This document shows, in pieces, positions 23,715-32,078 of a stretch of DNA of 40,697 nt (position 1 is the first letter of the stretch; each line of letters opens with the position of its first letter). A model generated the notes under the pieces. The model saw only the letters and a list, made by a program, of their open reading frames with translations. It was not told where the DNA came from and ran no database searches. The stretch covers positions 2,303-42,999 of the forward strand of contig JACQYK010000094.1 in the NCBI GenBank assembly GCA_016208255.1, in the 5' to 3' direction. The position numbers and the translations under genes are program-made. This DNA is from Deltaproteobacteria bacterium (lineage in GTDB: Bacteria > Desulfobacterota > RBG-13-43-22).

Positions 23715-24962
23715 TTGGAAGAAAAGAAAAAACCCGCCCGGAAGAAATTGGAATCCACCCGGGAAATGAACCGGATCATGTCCGAATATTTTTATGGGTT
23801 GGATCAGGCCTCAAAAACCGGGGGGCAAAAGATCGCCTGGTGTACCAGCGTCGGCCCGGCCGAACTCTTAAGAGCCCTGGGCTTTCAGGTCCACTTTCCG
23901 GAAAACCATGGGGCCATGCTCGGCTCCACCCGGATGGCCACCGACTTTATCCCTGAGGCCAATGCCATCGGGTATTCTCCGGATATCTGTTCCTACCTGA
24001 CCGCCGATGTAGGGGCTTTTCTCAAGGGGGTGACCCCCTTGTCCAAAGCCTATCAGGGCATTGAAGGAGTCCCCAAACCCGACGTTCTGGTATTCAATAC
24101 CAATCAATGCCGGGATGTACAGGATTGGTTTTCCTGGTATGCCCGGAGGCTCCAGGTCCCCATCATGGGGATTACCACTCATTGCGGTGTGAATGAAGTC
24201 ACCGAATCCCATGTAGCCTCCATTGCCCGGCAAATGGAAGAACTCGTCGGGCCTCTGTCGGAAATCTCCGGGAAAAAGTTTGACCTTGATGAGATGAAAC
24301 GGGTTTTAGCCTTATCCAGAACCTGTTCCGATTTGTGGAAGGAAGTGCTGGATACGGCGGCGGCGGTTCCCTCGCCGATCACTTTTTTTGACGGGACCAT
24401 TCATATGGGGCCGGCGGTAGTTTTGAGAGGGACCCAACAGGCCGTGGATTATTACCGGTTGTTGCTTTCCGAACTCCGGGATAGAATAAAAAATGGGGTG
24501 GCCGCGGTCGAGAATGAGAGGTTCAGACTGTATTGGGAGGGGATGCCGGTTTGGGGGAGGCTGAACGCCCACTCCAATCTTTTTGCCGAGCTTCGAACCA
24601 ATGTCCTGGCCTCCACCTATTGCAACAGTTGGATTTTTACCGCTTTCGAGCCCGAGGATCCGTTTAACAGCATGGCCAGGGCCTATACGGAATTATTTAT
24701 CGTCCGCTCCGATCACTACAAAGAAATGTATATCAAAAAAATGGTGGATTTTTTCAAAGTGGACGGGATTATCTATCATGATGCCAAGACCTGTCCCAAC
24801 AACTCCAATTGCCGTTATGGCATGCCCCAAAGAATCGAAGAGGCCACCGGGATCCCGAGTCTGACGATCCATGGGGATTTGAACGATCTGCGGCTTATTT
24901 CCGACGAACAAACCAAAACCAATATCGAGGCCTTTATTGAGCAATTGGAGGAGAACCGCTGA
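23715..24962 (+). CDS. 2-hydroxyacyl-CoA dehydratase/BcrB-family protein, single subunit (possible double-cubane reductase)
   Basis: 415 residues, TTG start with AAGGAG upstream. HgdB/HgdA-type fold with multiple conserved cysteines: IAWCTSVGPAELLRALG, PDICSYLTADVG, NTNQCRDVQDW, ITTHCGVNE, ASTYCNSW, and KTCPNNSNCRYGMPQ. True 2-hydroxyacyl-CoA dehydratases and benzoyl-CoA reductases have two different subunits beside the activator. Here there is one, the arrangement of double-cubane cluster proteins (YjiM/YjiL type), which reduce small molecules at an [8Fe-9S] cluster. Family membership is firm; the double-cubane assignment is inference from gene content. Confidence 0.88.
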   Translation: MEEKKKPARKKLESTREMNRIMSEYFYGLDQASKTGGQKIAWCTSVGPAELLRALGFQVHFPENHGAMLGSTRMATDFIPEANAIGYSPDICSYLTADVGAFLKGVTPLSKAYQGIEGVPKPDVLVFNTNQCRDVQDWFSWYARRLQVPIMGITTHCGVNEVTESHVASIARQMEELVGPLSEISGKKFDLDEMKRVLALSRTCSDLWKEVLDTAAAVPSPITFFDGTIHMGPAVVLRGTQQAVDYYRLLLSELRDRIKNGVAAVENERFRLYWEGMPVWGRLNAHSNLFAELRTNVLASTYCNSWIFTAFEPEDPFNSMARAYTELFIVRSDHYKEMYIKKMVDFFKVDGIIYHDAKTCPNNSNCRYGMPQRIEEATGIPSLTIHGDLNDLRLISDEQTKTNIEAFIEQLEENR

Positions 24963-24992
24963 CATTTTTTACACAAAGAATGAGGAGGGCTC

Positions 24993-25550
24993 ATGGTAAC
25001 TTTGCTGATCATTATCATGGTAGTCGTTGTCCTGGGTTTGCTGGTGATCGCCCCTTACAATGTCCTGGTTCGCGGTCGTAACGAGGTCAAGAGCGCCTGG
25101 AGTTCCATTGATGTGCAGCTTAAACGCCGTTATGATCTGATACCCAATCTGATAGAAACGGTCAAGGGTTATGCCGGACATGAACGTCAGACTCTGGAGG
25201 CCGTGATTCAGGCCAGGCAGCAGGCCATTAGCTTCAGCGGTAATGCTGAAGAACGGGCCAAGGTTGAAAACGCCCTTACCTCAGCCCTGCGTTCCCTCTT
25301 GGCCGTGGCCGAGTCCTATCCGGATCTCAAGGCCAACCAGAACTTTCTGGCTTTGCAGGAAGAGCTGGCCAATACGGAAAACAAGATCGGTTTCGCCCGC
25401 CAATTTTATAATGACGCGGCCAAGCAATACAAAAACAAGGTGGAGATGTTTCCGAGCAACCTCGTTGCTAATAGTTTCGGGTTCAAGGCGGAACCTTTCT
25501 TTGAGGTCGAGTCCGCTACAGACCGCTCAGCTCCTCAGGTAAAGTTTTAA
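24993..25550 (+). CDS. lemA: LemA-family protein
   Basis: 185 residues. One N-terminal membrane helix (VTLLIIIMVVVVLGLLVIA) then the LemA helical core: YNVLVRGRNEVKSAWSSIDVQL in pieces, KRRYDLIPNLIETVKGYAGHE, NQNFLALQEELANTENKI, RQFYNDAAKQYKN, and the end FKAEPFFEV. AGGAGGGC lies before the ATG. LemA proteins frequently sit beside membrane proteins with Gly/Ser-rich or TPM/Tim44 parts, as here, where a DUF350 gene and the Hint/Tim44 gene follow. Confidence 0.96.
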   Translation: MVTLLIIIMVVVVLGLLVIAPYNVLVRGRNEVKSAWSSIDVQLKRRYDLIPNLIETVKGYAGHERQTLEAVIQARQQAISFSGNAEERAKVENALTSALRSLLAVAESYPDLKANQNFLALQEELANTENKIGFARQFYNDAAKQYKNKVEMFPSNLVANSFGFKAEPFFEVESATDRSAPQVKF

Positions 25551-25653
25551 CCTTGTCGGTGGACAGAAGGATAAGGGAGCTTTCCCCAAAAGGTTGTTAT
25601 TAATAATGCGGAAGCAAGGATAACCCAATAGTACCAGGTGAAAGGAGGTTATT

Positions 25654-25923
25654 ATGGTAGAGACACTCTATAACATCGGCTGGTCTTTGATTTTTTCAAT
25701 CGTCGGAGCAGTTATCGGGATGGTGCTGGTGGTCGCCTCCACTTTAGTCCTTCCGACGCTGATCAATCGAATGACCCCAAACATCGACGAACAGAAAGAG
25801 TTGGTCCGCGGTAATGCGGCCGTTGGGGAATACTACGGCCGCGTGGTGGGATCAGCCGTCCTCGGGGTGAGCATCGTCGTAGCGGCGGCGGTGCTAGGCG
25901 GGATTATCGCTGCCCTTCATTAA
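25654..25923 (+). CDS. Small membrane protein, DUF350-like
   Basis: 89 residues with two or three membrane helices (LIFSIVGAVIGMVLVVASTLVLP; GSAVLGVSIVVAAAVLGGIIAAL) around a short polar loop NRMTPNIDEQKELVRGNAAVG. The pattern fits DUF350/UPF0719 proteins. RBS AAAGGAGG is strong. It lies between lemA and the Hint/Tim44 gene, probably in one unit. Confidence 0.78.
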   Translation: MVETLYNIGWSLIFSIVGAVIGMVLVVASTLVLPTLINRMTPNIDEQKELVRGNAAVGEYYGRVVGSAVLGVSIVVAAAVLGGIIAALH

Positions 25924-26040
25924 TAAGGTCAGGGGTTCAAGGTTTTAAGGGTTCAGGGTTTTTGCCCTTGCTTTTGGCTTGGCCCCTTCGATCAATTTCT
26001 AATATCTGTGATGAGGCTCCAATATGACACAAGGGGTTTA

Positions 26041-26123
26041 GTTCTAAGATAGAGTTCATCACCCAACGAGCTCTATTTTCTCATTTAGTGGTGTCACGTC
26101 CCAGACGGGACATGACGGTTTAA
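26041..26123 (-). repeat. Dispersed double-hairpin repeat R1, copy 2 (inverted)
   Basis: On the minus strand: TTAAACCGTCATGTCCC paired with GGGACGTGACACC, then GAAAATAGAG paired with CTCTATCTT. Only this copy points away from the next gene. It lies between the DUF350 and Hint/Tim44 genes; the rest of 25924-26184 contains no gene. Confidence 0.85.
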
Positions 26124-26184
26124 TTCGGACCTCCCTTTTCCTTCGGAGTGTTTCAGGCTCGGTTTTCATTTACGGAAGGTGGCT

Positions 26185-28824
26185 ATGAAACGGTTTTTAG
26201 GCTTGGCTTTTTTGGTTTTCCTATTGCTGATTCCGGTTCTTTCCTGGGGCCGGGGTGGCGGAGGCTGTCTGGAAGAGGGTACCCTGGTTCATACCCCCGG
26301 AGGCTTAATCTCCATCGAAAAGCTCAAAATAGGCGACCGGGTCTGGAGTGTAACCGGGGGACGATTAAAGGAAGCCAGGGTCCAGGCGGTTCTACAGGTG
26401 CATCCGGAGGCGTTCTTAGAGATCTCTGCCGGGGGTTCAAGTTTGAGGGTCACTCCCGAACATCCGGTGATGACTGCCCCGGGTGAGTATCTTACGGCGG
26501 AGCGACTTCTTCTTCAGGAAACCGTTTTTTTACTCAAAGGCGATAAGCTGATACCCACTCCAATCCGGTCCATTAAAAATATAAAGGCCAAAGGGCCGGC
26601 TTATAACCTATTAGTCATTCCTGGAGGAACTTTTCTTGCCGGGGATATAGCCTTGCACAATAAGGGCTGTTTTCTACCGGACAGCCCCATCCTGATGGCC
26701 GACGGCAGAGAAGCCATGATCAGTGCCGTTCGACCGGGCGACCTGCTTTGGTCATTTAAACCTGACGGCCACCTGGTTTCCACCCGAGCTCAATCGGTCA
26801 TCCGGCATGAGGTGGATGAATATATCTTGTTGAAAACCGATCGGGCTGTTCTTCGGGTGACAGCGGAACATCCTTTTTTTGTGGGTCAGGGGAAATTCAA
26901 GACCGTGGAGGCCCTAAAAGCAGGGGATACCATCATGGCCTTTGATGGAAAATGGCTGGTGGAGCAAAGGATCGTTTCTATAAAAAAGGTTCATCAAAAG
27001 GTACGGGTTTATAATCTTCAGACCGATCAGCCTAACACCTTTTTCGTTCATGGTCTGGCTGTCCACAACAAAGGCGGGGGGTGCTTTCCAACCGGGACGG
27101 CTATCACCACGCCGCAGGGGAGAAAGACCATTGAAGAATTGACTTCAGGAGATGAAGTTCTGGCCATTAATGACAACGGCCTTACGGTCCGAACCCGGGT
27201 TAAAACCATCTTCATCAATAAAAGTCCCTTAGTGCGGGTCGAAACCCGGACGGGGAATTTTCTGACCACCAGGGACCACCCCATTCATATAGGTCAAGGG
27301 AGGTTCCGACAAGCCGGTGACCTCCAGGCCGGAGATCCAATCACCCGTTGGGAACAAGGCCGTTTGATTCAGGATAAGATCCTGAGAATGGATTCCGCCG
27401 CCGGTCAGGGACTGGTCTTTAATCTGGAAGTCGATAACCCCCACACCTTTATCGCCGAGGGCTTTGTTGTTCATAACAAGGGAGGCGGGGGAAGTTTTGG
27501 AGGTTCCCGTTCTTCTTCCGGCAGCAGGGGCGGCGGGAGCGGCGGGTCCCTTTCCTTTTTCCAGTTTCTTTTTATTTTCTTCTTTTTCATCCTCTTCTTC
27601 GTGGTCATAATCGCCGTTCTTGGTTCCATCGCTTCCAAATCAATAAAAAACAAGTCGGAAAATCTGGACTATGTATATCCCCGTAACCGCATCACCCCCA
27701 AGACGGAAAAGACCGGTAAATTGCTTGCTTTTCTCAGTCAACAGGATTCATTGATGACACCGACGGAACTTCGTCAGCTGGCTGAAGCCACTTTTCTGAA
27801 ATTACAGGAATGCTGGGGCAAGAGAGATTACGGTCCCATGGGCACTCTCCTGATGCCGGCACTTTTTACTCAGCACACGGCCCAACTCCAGGGGCTATTG
27901 AGGAATCATGAGATCAATCGTCTGGACCAGCTCAAGGTAGAAGAGGTCGATCTGGTCAATGTCCGTTATACGGAAAAGGCGAGTCAAAGGGAATTCACCG
28001 CCTTGATCACCGCTTCGGCCCGCGACTATTATCTGGACGACCGAACAGGAAAATTCCTGCGCGGAGACCATACTCCGGCCCCTTTTCAGGAATTCTGGAC
28101 TTTTCAGTTGATGAACGGACGCTGGCTGCTTCGGGAGATCGAACAGGCCGGGGAATCGGATGTGCTGAAGGAAGACAACTTTGCGGAGATGCTGACCGAT
28201 GAGACCCTGGAAGGGATCTACGGCGAAAAAGCCGCCTCAAAAGGGGAGTCAGGACCCTGGCTGGAAAAAGACGTTGAGCAAAAAGCCAACCGCATCGATC
28301 GATTGCTGAATTTCCTGTCCCAGACCGACAAGCTTTGGGATCGGAACCGGATGCTGGAACGGGCCCGAAAGATCTTTTTGGACGTTTACCTGGCCCGGGA
28401 ATCCGGAGATCCCGCGAGAGTCCCGGTGACGGATTTGTTCCCCGGCGTTACTGAAAGCCTGCGAACCCAATTAGCCAAATGGAAAGAGGCAGGAATCATC
28501 GGCGAATACCGCAACTTTTGTGTCCGAAAGGTGGAACTCCTCCTGGTCCGCAATTACGGGGATAATAGCCGAGATGAGTTTATGTCGAGGATAAGCGCTC
28601 ATGCCCAGCAGATCATTCGTCAGAGCGGGGAGGTTCTCCGCGAGGAAGCCTATGTAACCCCCTTTGAAGAATATTGGACCTTTGGCCGTTTGGACGGACA
28701 GTGGAAGCTTAAAGAGATTCTGCCGCCGGGTCGGGGGAAAAAAGAGGCCACCCTGGAGAATATTGACGAGGAAAGCCCCCCTGATCAACTGCAGTGGTAT
28801 TATCGCCAGCCCCGCGCAAATTAG
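26185..28824 (+). CDS. Tim44-like membrane protein with three tandem Hint (intein-like) domains
   Basis: 879 residues; GGAAGG precedes the ATG at 26185. Signal peptide (residues 1-22), then Hint1 C28-N159, Hint2 C162-N295 and Hint3 C300-N431. Each starts with Cys (CLEEGT, CFLPDS, CFPTGT), has a block-B His (TPEHPV, TAEHPF, TRDHPI) and ends in HN followed by Lys-Gly. Linkers are only KG and KGGG. A Gly/Ser-rich stretch (~432-454), a membrane helix (~457-480) and two Tim44-like domains (~525-660 and ~700-850, EFWTFQLMNGRWLLREI and EYWTFGRLDGQWKLKEI) follow. The +1 residue Lys is not a standard splicing nucleophile, so N-/C-terminal cleavage is likelier than classical splicing. Downstream of lemA and the DUF350 gene. 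Confidence 0.9.
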   Translation: MKRFLGLAFLVFLLLIPVLSWGRGGGGCLEEGTLVHTPGGLISIEKLKIGDRVWSVTGGRLKEARVQAVLQVHPEAFLEISAGGSSLRVTPEHPVMTAPGEYLTAERLLLQETVFLLKGDKLIPTPIRSIKNIKAKGPAYNLLVIPGGTFLAGDIALHNKGCFLPDSPILMADGREAMISAVRPGDLLWSFKPDGHLVSTRAQSVIRHEVDEYILLKTDRAVLRVTAEHPFFVGQGKFKTVEALKAGDTIMAFDGKWLVEQRIVSIKKVHQKVRVYNLQTDQPNTFFVHGLAVHNKGGGCFPTGTAITTPQGRKTIEELTSGDEVLAINDNGLTVRTRVKTIFINKSPLVRVETRTGNFLTTRDHPIHIGQGRFRQAGDLQAGDPITRWEQGRLIQDKILRMDSAAGQGLVFNLEVDNPHTFIAEGFVVHNKGGGGSFGGSRSSSGSRGGGSGGSLSFFQFLFIFFFFILFFVVIIAVLGSIASKSIKNKSENLDYVYPRNRITPKTEKTGKLLAFLSQQDSLMTPTELRQLAEATFLKLQECWGKRDYGPMGTLLMPALFTQHTAQLQGLLRNHEINRLDQLKVEEVDLVNVRYTEKASQREFTALITASARDYYLDDRTGKFLRGDHTPAPFQEFWTFQLMNGRWLLREIEQAGESDVLKEDNFAEMLTDETLEGIYGEKAASKGESGPWLEKDVEQKANRIDRLLNFLSQTDKLWDRNRMLERARKIFLDVYLARESGDPARVPVTDLFPGVTESLRTQLAKWKEAGIIGEYRNFCVRKVELLLVRNYGDNSRDEFMSRISAHAQQIIRQSGEVLREEAYVTPFEEYWTFGRLDGQWKLKEILPPGRGKKEATLENIDEESPPDQLQWYYRQPRAN

Positions 28825-28842
28825 TTTCCATCCGGAAACGGT
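28821..28842 (-). repeat. Repeat R3, single 22-bp end
   Basis: Exact inverse of 33939-33960 (ACCGTTTCCGGATGGAAAC...). It overlaps the stop codon of the Hint/Tim44 gene. The following 28843-29023 shows no gene, only a small hairpin GCGACC-TTC-GGTCGC (28887-28901). Confidence 0.75.
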
Positions 28843-29023
28843 CCTTTTTCACCCTGGTGATGTCAATCTGCGGGATTGTTTGCAGGGCGACCTTCGGTCG
28901 CTTAGTCGCGTCTTGGGTCCTTTGATGGATCAGTCCCTTCGACAGTCATTACTCATGTCCGGGGGAAGGGGTACCATCTTTTTTACCAGACCCATCTGTC
29001 TGGCCATTTTTGTCGTTGTGGCC

Positions 29024-29430
29024 CTAATCTTTAGGAACCAGTCCCACCCCGTCCAAAAGAATATCCAGGCCGAAGGTAAATCGTGGTTGAGCCGTGATCA
29101 GATCCAGCCCGATATTGCCGATGACCACTCCAATGCAGGCCATCATCAGGGATTTCAACATCGAGGGCCGGCCCGGCCCGGCCCGGCCTTTTCGGGCTAT
29201 CTGGTATCCATCAAAACAGGTCACCACCGAGGCGGCCTCTCCCGGAATATTCACAAGAATCGAAGTGATGGATCCTCCATACATGGCCCCATAGTAGATC
29301 CCCGAGAGCATGATGATCGAGGAAACGGGGGGGACATGAAAGGTGGCCGGTAATAGCAGGGAAATGGCGGCAACCGGGCCAAGTCCGGGAAGAACCCCCA
29401 CCTGGGTCCCGATAAGGACCCCTACTCAGG
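29024..29430 (-). pseudogene. tctA remnant (tripartite tricarboxylate transporter large subunit)
   Basis: The minus-strand frame gives VGVLIGTQVGVLPGLGPVAA, LSGIYYGAMYGGSITSIL, VNIPGEAASVVTCFDGYQIARKGRAG in pieces, then PSMLKSLMMACIGVVIG and RFTFGLDILLDGVGLVP. These are TctA motifs, but the protein should be ~500 residues. The N-terminus is cut at a stop (TGA 29430-29428), ~50 residues between KGRAG and LKSLMM are missing, and the C-terminal half is gone. The internal deletion falls at a GGCCC tandem run (about 29165-29190). No TctB/TctC nearby. It is a decayed relic. Confidence 0.85.
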
Positions 29431-29605
29431 ATAATGATTTCTTGGCTTGATTTTGAGTTATAGGAAAGGCAGGCCAAGGGAAATAGGTCTCAAATTCTAC
29501 CCAATGATATAACTACCTCGGAAGCCATTTAAGACTCAGGGCCGGAAAAAGAGCGCCGAAGTACCTTTTGGACATTTCCGGCTTCCTCTGGAAGCCTCTT
29601 CTTTA

Positions 29606-29623
29606 GATCGACAAAAGTCGATC
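29606..29623. other. Perfect hairpin in the tctA relic/serS gap
   Basis: GATCGAC-AAAA-GTCGATC. The interval 29431-29799 otherwise has no gene; it contains this hairpin and the serS promoter. Role unknown. Confidence 0.5.
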
Positions 29624-29708
29624 GCCCCGAAAAATATCCCCTCCCCCCTGATTAAGTCTGAAATACCTGGACTTTTTTAAAAGCGAAGGAGGGCAAGCCT
29701 TTTTCTCC

Positions 29709-29737
29709 TTGACCCTGCCCGGGGCTTATTATATACT
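29709..29737 (+). promoter_or_regulatory. Sigma70-type promoter of serS
   Basis: TTGACC (29709-29714), 17 nt, TATACT (29732-29737), 62 nt before the serS ATG. No T-box specifier or antiterminator structure was seen between them. Confidence 0.7.
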
Positions 29738-29799
29738 TAATTTATTAAGGAATTTCTTCGCAATTATCATTCTCTTTTGGTAAAAATAAGGAAAAGATC

Positions 29800-31077
29800 A
29801 TGCTGGATTTAAAATTGATGAGGGAACGTTTGGCCTGGGTCCAGGACCGGCTGTCTCTTCGAGGTCAGGATTTGCCCTGGGAAACCTTTGAATCCCTGGA
29901 TAAAGATCGTCGGGAAATTCTCCAGGAAGCCGAGGCCTTGAAACACCGGCGGAACACGGTTTCCGACCGGATCGGCCGCTTGAAAAAAGAGAAGCAGGAA
30001 GACCAGGAGGCTATCGAGGAAATGCGCCGGGTCTCCAAACGGATCAAGGAACTGGATGATTCGTTGGCCGGCATTGAACAAAAATTTTCCGCCATTCTGA
30101 TGACCCTGCCCAACATCCCTCATGAAACGGTTCCGGTGGGCTATACCAGCGAGGATAATCCGGTGGTTCGGACCTGGGGTGAAAAACCATCCTTTCCTTT
30201 TACCCCTCGGCCTCATTGGGAGATCGGGGAGAACCTGGATATCCTTGATTTTGAACGGGCCACCCGTATGACCGGGGCCCGGTTTGTGGTTTATAAAGGG
30301 AAGGGAGCCCGTTTGGAAAGGGCCTTGATCAATTTTATGCTGGATCTGCACACCACCCAACATGGTTATACCGAAATCCTGCCCCCCTTTATGGTCAACA
30401 GCCAGAGCCTGATTGGAACCGGTCAATTACCCAAATTTCGGGATGAGTTGTTCAAGCTGGAAGGATGGGATTATTTTCTGATCCCGACGGCCGAAGTCCC
30501 GGTGACCAATCTCTATCAGCAGGAAACCCTTTCCGCTCAGGACCTGCCTCAGTATTTCGTTTCCTACACCCCTTGCTTCCGCTCCGAGGCCGGTTCTTAT
30601 GGTAAGGATACCCGGGGATTGATCCGCCAGCATCAGTTCAATAAAGTGGAATTGGTTAAGTTCTGTGCTCCGGAAGAGTCCTACCTGGAACTGGAAAGGT
30701 TGCTGCAAAATGCCGAAGAAATCCTTAAACAATTGAACCTGCCTTACCAGGTGGTCAGCCTTTGCACCGGTGATCTCGGATTTGCTTCAGCCAAAACTTA
30801 TGATATCGAGGTCTGGCTCCCGGGACAAAATCTTTATCGGGAGATATCTTCCTGCAGTAATTTTGAAGATTTTCAGGCCCGCAGGGCCAACATCCGTTTC
30901 CGCCGGGAAGGACGAACCAAAACGGAATTGGTCCATACCCTCAATGGATCCGGACTGGCCGTGGGCAGAACCCTGGTGGCCCTTCTGGAAAATTACCAGC
31001 AGGCCGACGGCAGTGTCCTGATCCCGCCCGCGCTTCAGCCTTATATGAATGGAGTGAACCGGATAAGCAAATCCTGA
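29800..31077 (+). CDS. serS: Seryl-tRNA synthetase
   Basis: 425 residues, the usual bacterial length. N-terminal coiled-coil arm for tRNA-Ser (residues ~30-100, [40 protein letters not shown]). Class II core: motif 1 near [20 protein letters not shown], motif 2 [23 protein letters not shown] in pieces, motif 3 [18 protein letters not shown]. It charges tRNA-Ser and also tRNA-Sec, which is relevant because this organism appears to make several selenoproteins. Monocistronic. Confidence 0.98.
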   Translation: MLDLKLMRERLAWVQDRLSLRGQDLPWETFESLDKDRREILQEAEALKHRRNTVSDRIGRLKKEKQEDQEAIEEMRRVSKRIKELDDSLAGIEQKFSAILMTLPNIPHETVPVGYTSEDNPVVRTWGEKPSFPFTPRPHWEIGENLDILDFERATRMTGARFVVYKGKGARLERALINFMLDLHTTQHGYTEILPPFMVNSQSLIGTGQLPKFRDELFKLEGWDYFLIPTAEVPVTNLYQQETLSAQDLPQYFVSYTPCFRSEAGSYGKDTRGLIRQHQFNKVELVKFCAPEESYLELERLLQNAEEILKQLNLPYQVVSLCTGDLGFASAKTYDIEVWLPGQNLYREISSCSNFEDFQARRANIRFRREGRTKTELVHTLNGSGLAVGRTLVALLENYQQADGSVLIPPALQPYMNGVNRISKS

Positions 31078-31094
31078 AAAGTTCAACGTTCAAT

Positions 31095-31250
31095 GTTCAA
31101 GGTTTCATAAACAATCAACGAAAACCGGAATCCAGGATGTGGGGGCCGGTTCCGTTGATTGCCGGTTTAAAGCCCTGGTAATTTTTTTTGAGTTTGTCAA
31201 AATAGACGATTCGCCGGTTTAAGTTTTTCCTTCGACTTTGAACCTTGAAC
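31095..31250. repeat. Intergenic inverted-repeat element between serS and queD
   Basis: GTTCAAGGTT (31095-31104) is inverted as AACCTTGAAC (31241-31250), followed by CTTTTTATT. Inside, CAACG..CCGG pairs with CCGG..CGTTG around a 17-nt centre. It lies between convergent genes and could act as a terminator or be a small MITE-like element. Confidence 0.55.
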
Positions 31251-31254
31251 CTTT

Positions 31255-31626
31255 TTATTCCCCCCAATAGGTGGCGCAGGCGGAATCCGATTCCCAAACG
31301 GATATTTTGCTCACCCGCGCCCGATCATCGTTCAGGCGGCGGCTTAGTTCCTGAAAGAGATAGCGGGCGATATGTTCCGAAGAAGGATTGTCTTGTTGGA
31401 AAGGAATCAGTTCGTTTAAATAATGGTGGTCGAACCCATTGAGGACTTCCTGGGTCACGGCTTTGATATCTCCAAAGTCGCGCACCAGACCGGCCGAATC
31501 CAGCCGGTCGGCCCGGACAAAGACCTCCACCTTCCAGTTATGTCCATGGAGCTGTTCGCATTTCCCCTGAAAATTGAGTAAACGATGGGCGGCTGCAAAC
31601 TGGGTGATGATTTTCAATTCATACAT
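31255..31626 (-). CDS. queD: 6-pyruvoyl-tetrahydropterin synthase / 6-carboxytetrahydropterin synthase family
   Basis: 123 residues, single T-fold domain. Zinc histidines: FAAAHRL (His ~14) and LHGHNWKVEV (two His), with the catalytic Cys in GKCEQLHGHNW. FDHHYLNEL holds the catalytic Asp/His pair and ISVWESDSACATY the substrate Glu. QueD makes 6-carboxytetrahydropterin from dihydroneopterin triphosphate in queuosine/7-deazaguanine synthesis. The other que genes are not in the window. It follows a small coiled-coil gene by 6 nt. Confidence 0.93.
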   Translation of the reverse strand: MYELKIITQFAAAHRLLNFQGKCEQLHGHNWKVEVFVRADRLDSAGLVRDFGDIKAVTQEVLNGFDHHYLNELIPFQQDNPSSEHIARYLFQELSRRLNDDRARVSKISVWESDSACATYWGE

Positions 31627-31632
31627 GGAAAT

Positions 31633-31842
31633 CTACATCCTTGAAGTTTTTAAAATTTTAAGGCGGTTCTGGAATTTCTGGACCAGCCCTTTCAGGTCCA
31701 CCTGCAAACTGGCCATGTCCTGGTGGCGTTTTTCGATCAGGCGTTCCAGTTCGGTCAATCCGTATTGGACCACCTCGATCTCTTTTTTCAGGAGTTCTTC
31801 CTGAACCCGTTGATTGATCTGTTTGAAGAGTCCTGGATCCAT
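31633..31842 (-). CDS. Small coiled-coil hypothetical protein
   Basis: 69 residues from the ATG at 31842; a longer frame to 31962 exists, but its extra N-terminus is unlike the rest. The protein is almost wholly helical with heptad character (INQRVQEELLKKEIEVVQYG, LERLIEKRHQDMASLQVDL). No family recognised. The 6-nt gap to queD suggests co-transcription. Confidence 0.62.
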   Translation of the reverse strand: MDPGLFKQINQRVQEELLKKEIEVVQYGLTELERLIEKRHQDMASLQVDLKGLVQKFQNRLKILKTSRM

Positions 31843-32024
31843 GGCGGATGTAACCCCTTCCCTTTGATTTCGATTTCCGGTAACCATTATTACTTTACAG
31901 AATTTACAACACCTTGGGTTTGGATTAAAAAATAGTATGAAAGAAACCTTCGGCAAAGTCAAGGGACGGTTTTTTGAAGCATCAAGGTTGTGTCCGGTAG
32001 TACATTACCGGAACCAGATCAAGG

Positions 32025-32053
32025 TTGACAGATTCAAACAGTCGTGTTATTAT
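32025..32053 (+). promoter_or_regulatory. Sigma70-type promoter of the TolB/FG-GAP-like gene, with upstream palindrome
   Basis: TTGACA (32025-32030), 17 nt, TATTAT (32048-32053). The palindrome CCGGTA-GTACAT-TACCGG (31994-32011) lies just upstream and could bind an activator. Confidence 0.7.
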
Positions 32054-32078
32054 TTTTCATTGTAAGTTAAGGAGAACG

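Noticed and set aside
29428-29430. TGA at the edge of the tctA fragment as another Sec codon
   Set aside because: It lies in a membrane helix with no Cys in the family, has no nearby SECIS-like hairpin, and the sequence beyond it loses TctA similarity.
29740-29799. T-box leader in front of serS
   Set aside because: The leader is only ~60 nt, with no specifier loop, T-box sequence or terminator.
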